From Euborellia annulipes (Eukaryota; Arthropoda; Insecta; Dermaptera; Anisolabididae): a stretch of 64,000 nucleotides of DNA. The notes under the pieces were generated by a model that saw nothing but the letters and a program-made list of their open reading frames with translations, ran no database searches and was not told the origin of the DNA. How positions within the stretch are numbered: the stretch's first letter is position 1; the number at the start of each line of letters is the position of its first letter. The DNA lies in contig JAKCPI010009545.1 in the NCBI GenBank assembly GCA_023213315.1, positions 124,001-188,000 of the forward strand, given 5' to 3'. Made by a program: the position numbers and the translations under genes. Of the stretch, positions 14,346-26,300 are shown piece after piece.

Positions 14346-17300
14346 AAATAGAAAGTAAATTGCAAGTCCTATATCCCCTTTAATTTAGCTTTCCTCTTTG
14401 ATGTTATTTTAATAAATCCTATTCGTCACTAACTTAATTTAAAAAAAAATTCAAATTTTTTTTTCAGATTAAATAAATAATTCTTGTCCTTCAAAGTATG
14501 AAGGGCCAATAAAAATTTAAATTAACCACTTTAAATAATTCTCGTTTTTTTATACCTATTTTAGTTCCTAAATAACAAAGACAGATCGTTTAAATATTGA
14601 TAATCAATTAATCTTAATTAATCCATTAAAATGAAGGCTAATTAAAAAATGATTAAAAAATCCTAGCTATTTTTAATACACTTGAAATATGTGTATATTT
14701 AATTGAATAGGAGTATAACTATATTTTCTCTAAATTATTTATACTCTATTAGATTAGGGTAATTCAAAAATATTTAAAAAAAATTATTTTTTAATTTCAT
14801 TCGTCTAAAAACATATGCAGTATTTTTACTTTCTCTTACCTATGTATATATGTAATATATATATAGAGAGAAAGTATTGGTTCATGTCAAAAATTCGATG
14901 TCGAGATTTTGATGGATCTTCACGTTTTGAGGTCCTCTGAATCCAAAAAGTGGTTTTCGCGACATGGTCTGTCTGTCTGTGTGTGTGTCTGTGTGTCTGT
15001 GTGTGTGTCTGTGTGTGTTCAATTTTAAGCATGAAGGAATTGAGCTAGGAGGTTGAAATTTTATATTTAAGTTAGGCACTCTCCTAGGGCGTGAAAATAA
15101 GCTTTTAATCAAAATCGACCAAAGAGTACTAGTACTTTACTGATGTACTTTTTCAGTTTTTTTCGGTTTTCTCAAAATTCGCTCTAACGATTTTGATTAA
15201 AATTCAAAAATCATTTATTTTTTAGGTGCTCTTTCAAATGTATATTCTGATTTTGCTCTCAAAATTGTTTGAAGACCACTTTACTCTTGTATTTCATAGG
15301 GAAGATAGGAGAAATGGTTGCCATGGTAACAAAATATAAATATTTTCCCATACTTATAAATTTTACATCTTGAATTCAATTGTACCCTACTGTCGGAAAC
15401 TAAATACATGTCGACACGAAAAATCTGGTGTGACAAGCACAGAACACAACTTTCGATTACCGAAGGTAAGAGAAAGTTGTGTGCTGTGCGCCAGTCACAC
15501 CAGATTTTTAAGATTTTTTGAAGGGATTTTAGGGGCCAACTAAATACATCTATATGTCGACACGAACATCTGGTGTCTCAATTTCAATTACAGAAGGTAA
15601 GAGAAAGTTGTGTACTGTACGACCAGTTTTTACTTTCTCTTACCTTAGATATGAAATATATATAGAGAGAAAGTATTTTTATTAGATTGGAAAAATTAAA
15701 TACGTACATCAGTAAAATTCTAATAGGCCGAATTTTCCCAAAGAAATTTATTTTGTATACCGTAAATAATATATAAAGAATTATATATCTCATGTGTTGG
15801 ACCATGAAGAAATTATGAAAAACATATAACCTAGTATTTATTAATTAAATCATGCTCTCTAGTTCACTGAAATTTAGCGATCTATCTATTTAAATAAGCA
15901 AGTGCGGTACAGTGATCCAGAAGTAGAGCATGCTCAGTACAAATACAGATCCGTGGTGCGACTCTCTACCTTTTTCGCTTATTTAAATTAATAAAATACT
16001 TGGTTATATGTTTTTCATAAATAGTATAAATTTAAAATTTGAAGAAATCGTTAGAGCCATTTTCGAGAAATGGTTATATATAAATATAATATAAATTGAT
16101 TGTTTAATTTTATTAGATAAGATAATAGTAAAATAGAAGGTGCCAATTTTAAGAGAAGTTATAATTATTTAAAAATTAATTACATTGTAAAACTTACATT
16201 TATATGTGTAACACACAGTGGCGTAGCGAGCTTAACTCGCGCCCGGGGACAATACCTTTTTAGCCCCACCCTTCGAAAACCATATAATATTATATGTAAA
16301 ATATACAAAATTATTATATTTTATTACACTGGCACTAAAGTTAAAATATATTTTCCAGAAATCATTTATAATAAAAATAAAAATTATCCAGCAATTTTTT
16401 TTTTGCGGACAATTTGGTGCCTCTTTGTGAGTAGCGCCCGGGGCATGATGACTCACCTTGCCTCCCCCCTCGCTATGCAGCTGGTAACACAAAATATTTA
16501 AGAAGGTTCATTTTTTTCACTTGATAGAGTACTCATTTCTATTGTCCGTGATCAAAAAGTGCCAACCAATTATTGTTATACCAACAAATTAGATCGGGTA
16601 TTTAGAAATTTAAATTAGTTATTTTTTTAAATAGTGAGAACGCCTAGGAGTTAGGCAACTAACCGGGTAAGGGGGTGAGAAAAGAAAGAAGAAGAAAGAG
16701 GAGGTAGAGCTAAGGCTCCTCCTTTGAAAACACTAGGCGGAATATGGAAAGGACGTAGGCCGTAAAGCCCCGCCTACTCCTTCTGACCTAATAGAAAAAT
16801 AGGAAAAGCCACGGCGTGGGCGCGAGTGGGAGTCAAGGAGGAGGAGTGGGGGTTAAATTTGTTTCTTTTTCTTCTTTATTCTTCCATCGTTCACGCTACT
16901 GGTTGCCTAACTCTCAAGGCGTTCGCATTACTTATTACAGTAGAATCCCGATAATTCGTATCGTCACTGGACCGACTGTTTGGTATAAATTATCGGGAAT
17001 ACAAGATGATGATCATAGAGGGCGTTAAATTTACACAGAATTGAAGTGAAGCTATCCAATTTTTATATGTGTATGATCTGTGGTCACAACGAGTCGGAAA
17101 CACGTAGAAAGGAAAGAAAAAATGTAAGAGAAGCTGCTCATTCTCCTTTCCCTCTTGAGAAAAGGAGCTTTTTAAGCTGGAAATACTAATTATGTGACCT
17201 CGAGTATAAAAATAATAAGAATTACCGAAGGGACTGAAAGCATTGGTTTTATACCAATTAACGGGATTTTCTCTGGGGGCTGGCAAGTTTGTACAAATTA

Positions 17301-20300
17301 ACGGGAAATACAAATAATCGGGCTACGAATTATCGGGATCTTAGTATTTTTTTCTTAGTGACAAAAACGACGAGTTATTTGACTCTTCTCTCTGATTTTT
17401 GTTCATTTTAAAACTTAAAAATAAAATAATTTTCTATCAGAGATGGTGGAGGTGTAAAAAAAAAATTTATCCATTTTTCTAATTATTTTGTAGGTAAAAT
17501 TCCCTAGTGTCTATTCATTGGGGGAATGGTGGGTGTTGATTTGTATGAAATGAAATTGAAAAATGTAGATCACCTTTGATAAGGGATACTGATCTGGATT
17601 GAACAAAAATCAAAAAATAATATCTAGTATAAAATGGGGTAAAAATGGAAAAATTTTACTCAACACTTATTTACTCTTGTTAGAAGTAAATTAAAATTTG
17701 TATGTCAGATTTATGGATCCGAAAAATGCTAAATAGGGTTTCCGAATTTGTCTAGGAGCCTTTTAGGGTTGGGTGATACTGTATCCGTCTGATACTTTGT
17801 ATTAAGTCGAAAAAGTCTTTCCACAATAGCCCTCAGGCAACTCTACGAGGAGAGGGAGTTGCTGTGGCATCCCGTCCTGTGGAAGGGACGTAAAGAAGGC
17901 TCCCTCTCAGTGATGCATTCTTCGAAAGGAGTAGGCTACACGCCGGTGCTGAGAGAGTCCCTCCTCAAACTAGGACATCCTCCATAGCATAGAAGAGGTT
18001 GGATAAAAGGAGCCAGTTGGAACCAGAAATAAGGATTAGTTCACTAGCTAGAGACGAGAGCAGGAGGAGGAGCTAGAGATAGGAAATGATGTAACTTCAC
18101 GGGGTGCCGGTAGATGGCTACGGCCAGAGGCCGGTTGGGTTTGAGGTGTGTGTCTCCGTACACGTAAGCACCTCGGGTAAATAAACGGGGATCCCGATAG
18201 GAATTTCAAAAATAAAAAAAATAAAAAAAGTCGAAAAAGTATCAGGTACACAATATATGTAGATAAATTATTATTATTATTTTGATTTCAACTTAAAAAT
18301 TAATTTTTTCAGAGGAAATCTCCTCCTGCGTCAAGGTCGACGCAACGAGGCAATGCAGAGTTACGAATCCGCTATCCATTATCGTCCTACTCTGGCCGTT
18401 GCTTATGTAAATTTGGCCTACGCTCTCCATGAAGCCGGATTTATTTCCCGTGCAGAAGCGGTTTTAATAAAATGTACACAATTAGATGGTTCTGAACTTA
18501 AAGATCCTCGAAGTCACGAAGCAGCGAAAGCTTCTGCAAGGCAACAATTGACAAGAATTAGAGCAAGCAAGCCATCACTCGTAGCGGAAGTTGAAACAAA
18601 CAGCGATCATGTTAAACAGAACCAATGTCGACCCAAAAAGGTAATTTTTTTTTATTAATAAGCTATATATCAGTATATATGTTTGTAGCATACTGTTTAT
18701 TTAAAAGAATTATGAAAGACATTTGAATTAAAAACTTAAAATTTTCAGTTTAGGAAATTCTACACCGTAAAAAAAATATTCTTTAGTGCTTGAATTTTAT
18801 TATACCCAGTTTGTGAAATAAAATTCATAAACTGGTTTATTAAGTAAAAAAAAAAATATGAATCAAATTTAAGTAGCTTAAAAAGTATGATATTCTTAAC
18901 AAACTAAGTAGTCGAGTCATTAGAGGCGTCATACATATGAAGAGGAGAAACCAAGAGCACAGTTCAAACCTCTATGTTTTTGATTTTGGCGTTGTCTTGA
19001 CCTGAATGGATGCGGTATCCTTTAAATCCGTTCGTCAATTTTTAAATAAATTTTTGACCCATGAGACGAGATGCGAACCCTTGACCTCTAGCACAAGAGG
19101 CAGAAACTCTATCACTGAGCTATGCTCAAAGGCACGCATGTCCTTAAAAGAAGAATATTTAGAGAAAATGGTTCATTGTTGTAAAAATATAATATAAAAT
19201 GCGACTCAATTTGTGATAGAATAGATTTTTACTGTTTACCCTTTATTGTGTATTTTATAGTGCATTAATGCATGCATATTTTAAGGTTTGATAATAATCA
19301 CAGATTTATGCTGAAGAACTTTGACAGATGAAACAATTTAATTTATCTCTTTAGAATCAGAATTCAAGGCGCATGTCTTTATTCTATCCTAATTAGCCCA
19401 CGGGATATTATTTAGACTCCTAGCACAAAAGTTTAACACTGTGCCCAAGGACGAACAAGATTTTAAAGAAAGTTTGAATGGACTTTTTGACATGTTACAT
19501 TCAAATGCTTAAAATTAGGAATGTTATTAAAAATCTATCTAATTTTAGTAAATAAAAGATTCAAAATAATAAATTTGTACTTTATTGTAATTTGAAATTA
19601 ATTTAGTCCCTTGTGGACGAAAACAAATTTGAGAGAAATCTAATTTTTACCTAAATGAAGGTTGTTTTTGTTTAATATTTTTGTGAGAAATAAGATTGAA
19701 AAAAAAAAAAAATTATCTCCTTTTATTAACCAAAGTTTATTTTTATTTTATGAAACTTGGGTGGGCATAAAAAGATAAATTTTAGAAATATTTCTTTCAA
19801 ATCTTGAAAATTTTAAATTCAAAATTCACTCCAATGATTTTGATTAAAATTCAAAATCAATTATTTTTTAGATGCTCTTTATAATGTATATTCTGATTTT
19901 GCCCTTGAAATCTTTTGAAGCACACTTACTCTTGTACTTCATAGGAAAGGAAATGTTTGCCATGGTAACAAAATATAAATATTTTCCCATGTTTATAAAT
20001 TATACATCTTGAATTCTAATATATCGGCGTAAACTAAATATATGTCGACACAAAAATCACAGAACAACTTTTAATTACCGAAGGTAAGAGAAGTTGTGTG
20101 CTGTGCGACCAGATATTCCGAGAATATTTCTTTGGACTCCCTGCTTTGGATAATATGAAATACTATAATGTATCTTGTTATAGGATCAGAAGAGAAAATA
20201 AATAATTGAGGAGCCTTGGGGGGCATTGGGATAGACGGACTTACGAGACGCTCTAGGTTTGCTGGCCGGGTTTTGATCTCAACAAGAGCTTCTTGCAGAC

Positions 20301-23300
20301 AGCTTCTTCCTAAGGCTGACATCAGGTTTCTGCCTTTGATCTTATCAATGAGATTCCTATTTCCCTCTGAAATCCTGTCTTTGAGATTTGTCCTCTCCTT
20401 GTCTATTTAACATATATATTCCACCCTAAGTCCTGGATTGTCTCAAGGCGAGTTTCCGATGGCCTTACACTAAAAAGCTTAGCAATTTTTTTTTTTTAAT
20501 TTTTAAATTTCATTACTGACCAGGAATTAATGATAAAAAAAATACATAGTTCAAATTCAGTGAAGTTTAAAGTAAATAACCTATTATCGCATTTAAAAAT
20601 AATAAGAGGATGTCTAATATGAAAAATTATAAAAATAAAAAAAAAAGCTTTTGTTTAAAAAGTTAAATATTTATAATAAAAATTAAAAGTGTAGGAGATC
20701 ATTGAAAGGTAAAATATTTATTAATGGGAATATAATTTGATGATCGCCTATTTTTTTTTTTTTTTTTTTTGTCATCAATATTTAACAATTTTATGTAAAG
20801 AGTTGTTTATCTTTTTTTTTAAGTCAATTTTAAATTAAAGTTTTTATATCATACAGTAGGCCTTATATACTTAAAGAAAAATCTGGCGTGCTGTGTTTGT
20901 CACACCAGATTTTCTGTGTTTGTCACACCAATTTTTTTGTGTCGAATTATATTTAGTTTCCGTCGATATATTAGAATTCAAGATATAAAATTTATAAACA
21001 TTGGAAAATATTTATATTTTGTTACCATGGCAACCATTTCTCCTATCGTTCCTAGTAAAGTGTGCTTCAAATAATTTTGAGGACAAAATGAGAATAAATT
21101 TTTTAAAGAGCATCTAAAAAATATTTAACGACCCCCCCCCCAAGGGGGAGACTGTGAGTGTTTTTTATTGGCGAGGCCAAACATCCCATGGCCCCCGGGA
21201 ATCGAACCCAGGATCTCCGCCTTTCCGGGGCATAGGCGTGCTATCCATTGCACCAGGCCACCGGACCCTCGACCTGCACCAATAAAACTCACCTCATGGG
21301 ATCATGGGATGTTTGGCCTCGCCAATAAAAAAACACAGTCTCGTTAAATATATCTATGACTTGTTTAGTCCGAATCGGGGTATTTTGAATACTATTATTT
21401 TATTCAAATATATAGATCTCGAAAAATATTTAGCTATCTAAAAAATAATTGACTTTTGAATTTTAATCAAAATCGTTAGAGCCAATTTTGAGAAAATCGA
21501 AAAAACTGAAAAAGGCTAAATGCTTAAAAATTTCTTTAATTAATTTTTGGATTGTAAGCCTTTTTTGCACTAATTTTAGTTTATACGCCCTTTTTTAGGG
21601 GTTACTTCATTTTTATATGGGAGTTATCTATATTATGGATAGGCTAGATAAAAAGGGTGAAGAGCAGACTAAAGTCTACCGTATAAAGCGTTCTCAAAGC
21701 GTTGTTTTATATATAAATAATTTTTTAATTATGTTATTTTTTTATCCCCTTTAATAGGAGCGCACCCCAAATCAATATTATAAAAGGGGAGGGGACCTGA
21801 ATTTAAAAAAGTTGGGGAAAACCGGATTAAGGCAAAAACTGGCTATTGTTCTTTTTTCATACTAGTTAGATTTAAAATTAGCAGGTTTAAAACGGCTTCA
21901 TGTTTGCAATGTTCCGAACTAGAAAAGAGAAAGCTATTTAGAATTTTTCATTTTATATTTTTACTTTCTCTTATTTATTAAATAAATATTATAGAAGTTT
22001 GTTAATTCAATGTCCTATTAATGCAAGTATTTAGTAAATGTTTCTAATATTTATTTCTAGAAGCGGATTGAATAAGAGATTCAGGAATTAATCTCTATCG
22101 TAATTAATTTATTTCACGCTTCAGGCATGGAGTGCAATTGCTCCAATTACCTCCCCCCTCGAAATGTTGATTATTCGAATAATGAATTATCCGTTAGGGC
22201 AGCAGTGAATATACTATTAACCGGTGCATAATTAACAAAGACAGTAAACAAAATGCTCATTTGTTTTCTTTTGTCTCGGTAAAATTTATGCACAGAGAGA
22301 CATATTCAATAATTTGTTAATTTCCAAGTCGCAGCTATTATAGAAATAGCATAGGCTATATATCCAGGATGACATATTTCTTGGCCTAAAAGATGCAGAC
22401 ACTTTATGAAGAGACTTGGGACACAGTTGCGTTCAATTGGACATTTTTCTCTGACGTTCCTTCCGAATTATATTACTCCATAAAGCCATATTTTATATCG
22501 TATTAGCTGGCGGGGATAAATTTATATTCCTCAAATCATTTTTCAATCACGAATTACTGCCGAAAAGATGACTTCTTCCTATTTATAGTCCCAACTGCGG
22601 ATATATGCAGTTAGCTTAAATAGTAACTCCGTTCCAAAATGAAATCTATTATTAAAAAATGAATAAATAAAAAGAAATGTTTTAATAAAAAAAATCGTAA
22701 AAAGTATTTGAATTAAATAATTAAACAAAAATTATGACATTTTTATTAATTTTTACCAAGTAGTAAGATGGCTGTTATTTTTAACAGGCAGCCAGAGGTA
22801 TTGTTATTGTATTATATTATCACCCCATTATGTATTTGGACAGCGAAGCTTTTTAATTTTCATGTGTGTGTGTGTGTGTGTGTCTGTCTGTGAAAAAAAT
22901 ATCTCAAGAGCTAGTTTGCTTATTAAATGCAAGTGGACAAGTTAACTAAGGGGCTCTGGGAAATTAAATATATCTCGACACGAAAAATCTGATGTGACAA
23001 GCACAGTACACAACTTTCTCTTATCGAAGGGTAAGTGCTGGGCGACCAGTCACACCAGATTTTTAAGTATTAATTCTTGAAATTTTATATTAAAAATAAT
23101 TATTTTCAAGAAAAATATTTTTCTGGGAGGTAATTAGCCCTTTTATTCTCCCCCCCTGTATCTGCCCTTGTTTCGTACAAATAAATAAATCATTCATAAT
23201 AATGTAGAATTGGTCATGTGAAAGATAAAAGCTTTCTTCTATTTGATAGTTACTCCTTTATAACAAAACATCAGGATTAAAGCAATTTGAAAGCAAATCC

Positions 23301-26300
23301 AATCAATTTGCTCTATACTTAAGCAAAAGAGCAACATAATTTTCTTGAGTGGTGTTTTTGTTCCAAGTTGACCAAATGATTGTCGAGTTTTCCCTTAGAA
23401 ATTCACGAAAATGGAACTTTGCTAGTTCGCTTTTGTATACTATTACTTTATTCTTTTGTTTCCCAAAAAGTTGTCCAGAGAGAAAATTTCAGGATTTACT
23501 CTTGCAATGTTGCATGCACACAAGACATACTATTCTCCTAAACCTTAGAGAACCTTAGAGATGAAATTTATTTAACCAACAACTTTTTATTGAAGTTTGT
23601 TCTTACTTAGAAATAAATGTGATGGTTATAACTTTTGACTAGATTAAAACAATGCTTCATGAATCCAATAACAGTTAACGCCTTCTTCTTTTTTACATTA
23701 ACTCAAATGTATTTAGGACTTGAAAAACTAACAACGAATTAATTATTTCATTTCTATTAAATTTTTAAAAACGAGTAAATATTATTTATATATTTATTAG
23801 ATTTGCGACTCAACCCGAAAAAAATTTTTTTAAAAACCACCCAATTGCTGAAGCCTTCCAATACCTGTTAAACTTTTACAATAGTGCAAAAATAATCAAA
23901 TATTCTTGCAGCTATTTTAAAAATGACCTGGTTTTTATTGTAATTAAGTCGTTCGAAAATCAATGAGAAATAAAAAAATTATTTTAATTTTAAGCAAACG
24001 TTAATAAGAGAGAAAGACAACATGAAATCCATCGGGAGAGCTGATCCACGTTCATTCCTCTGGGAACTCCCAGCCAATTAAACGGCGTCGATTGACCAGA
24101 GACCCTCCTAAGACCTCAGGACTCTTTGGGACTCTCACAGGCCCTGGCCACTCAGTCAATGTCCTGCATAAATAAATTAATCAGAGACTTTGAGTCATAG
24201 GAAAGATAAAGCCTGCTAAGCTCAATTATCTCCCAAGTTCACTCTATATATTTTGACTATCTATTGTTATTATTGTCTATAAATGTTTATAAAATGAATA
24301 ACACAAGAACAAAGGCACAAGAGATAGGTTCTTGGAGGACAATACATTCTTTGTGAAAATTTTTTCAAAATAGAAAGATCAATTTAGAAATTTTTAGTTT
24401 AAACTACTTATTAATCAGTTACTAGAAGGCTTTCTTCTATTGAACAAGAATTTCATTTTACTTAATTTTAGTTAAAAATTTTCAACAATCTTGTAAATGA
24501 TCAATTTTATTTGAATAAATTTCAAAATGAAAATTTTGCTCATTTGGTTCTCGTGGATATTTCCAAAAAATAGGCTTACAACCTAAAAAAAATCTGGCCT
24601 CTTACATTGAAAGTTGTGTTCTGTGTAGGGTGGGAGGTACCTAACTTAAATATAAAATTTCTTCCTACTAGTTCTTTTGATTTTTGAGATTCCTGACCAT
24701 TTTGCCGGGCCCACTTTTTTTGGAATCAAGACACTTCAAAATCCGTATTTCCATCAAAATCTCCACATCGAATTTATGAAATGAATTCAATACTTTCTAC
24801 AAATGTACAGATAGGAGAAAGTAATAAATAAAAAAGATGATTATTACAACAAATTGAATATTGAGAACTTTTTTCGATTGACGTGCATTATCAAAATTAG
24901 TTATAAAATTTGCTCTGGTTATTGTTGTTCTGCGTTATTCAAAGGAAGACAATGGCCGACAGGGACAATGTTTGCATATTATCTCAGAGGCCAGTAAAAC
25001 AATGGCCAGTTATCTGGCTCTAGCTCTCTATCATGTATCCATTTCTAACCACTCTGGCCTTCCCTTCCCAACCCACTATCCGGATTACGCTTCTTTTTAT
25101 TGAGGGCCTAGATCACCTTTTTATAATTACTTTAATTTTTACTTACTCCTACCTATATTAAATTCACGATAAAATAAATTAAAAAAAAAATTATTCTTTA
25201 TTTGTTTTATTAGAGACATTTAAGGGGTTCTGACCCCGGAAAATTGAAATGAAATTATCTCCTTTAGTCAATATAATCTTTTCATTATCCAGGTGGAAAT
25301 TTGTGTGACTTCTTAACATTTCATTGTTATATTTTTAAATAATGAAACATATAGCTCACCTCTATTGAGATAAGTTTTATCGTGAAACGTTTATAGATCA
25401 GGAAAATAGTTATACCTACTCGATACTAAAGAAGAAATCCAGACTAATTGCTTAGAATATTTAGAGAGCTCTTGAAACTGCATAAATAAATGGGAAAAAA
25501 ATATTTCGGATATTGGCTGGTTTCTTGCTTTATTGTAGAAAATCTACGCTTATTTCTTGCTTACTAACTTAAACCAACTTTATACAATTTTCTTGATCTA
25601 ATATTTGTATAAAACAATAGATTTTTTTTTTGTTTATTTCTAGAAAGAATGTTCATCTACAGAAATTACTAGAAAAACAATCAAAAAAACTGAAGAATTT
25701 ATCAAAAAAAGGAAAAGTATTACTGACAAGACTGTAGAATCGACAGAAAATAAAAATGAAATATCTACCTTTAAAACTGAACGACGGAGCTCTAAGTTTG
25801 GAACCAGTGACCAGAAAATTAGTCCACTACAAAGATCCGAAAAACCAAAGACTAAAGCCCTCTCAATCTCTGTAAGTAATTTATTGATATTTAAAGTCTA
25901 ATGTTAAGATAGTCTATAAAAAAAATTATTTGTTTCATTTTGCAATAATCGATTTTAAAAGTTTTACTGCATATGCATACTCCTTCTGAATAAGCTTATA
26001 ATTTCATCAAAATTTTTAAAATCCCTCTTAATTCACTTGAAGTAAATAATTTGTGAACTATATTTTATAGAGAACCTCTTAACCAGCATATTCTTTTATG
26101 AGATTGTTAAATACTATACCAATTTCCATCCAAGAGTGCAAAAAAAAATAAAAAAAAAATTTGGGTCTTCACATACCACTTCTAGCTCGAGTTTCAAATT
26201 GCTTTAAACTTTATACGTAAGAGAGCTTATTATATTTTAAGAGATACTATCTAAAAATAACCTCGTGGGGTATAACTTATCAAAATACCAGCTTAATTTA

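Larger units (their letters stand above)
3573..18312 (+). other. Intron a-b of the TMTC2-like gene (14.7 kb)
   Basis: No convincing exon was found in it. It holds family A copies (7.1, 8.1 and 14.8-15.7 kb), a piggyBac-type element (12.5-13.3), hAT and pogo-type elements (16.2-17.3), a tRNA-like foldback (15.8-16.0) and a retroposed insert (17.8-18.2). A complex stretch at 4.74-5.58 kb remains unexplained. The open stretch 9442-9810 has no coding signature. Confidence 0.6.
18641..25643 (+). other. Intron b-c of the TMTC2-like gene
   Basis: It contains the tRNA-like relic, family A copies (19.8-20.1, 20.9-21.5, 22.95-23.06, 24.6-24.8) and the tRNA-core foldback at 21.1 kb. Stretches at 22.1-22.6 and 24.0-24.25 kb have mixed, non-repetitive composition but no exon I can support. 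Confidence 0.6.

Noticed and set aside
14826..15112. Minus-strand open frames with HTHRHTDTHT repeats
   Set aside because: They arise from the GTCTGT microsatellite of family A.
22400..22530. 42-codon ORF starting MQTLYEETWDTVAFNWTFFS
   Set aside because: Reasonable composition but too short, with no splice signals in phase and no match that I recognise.
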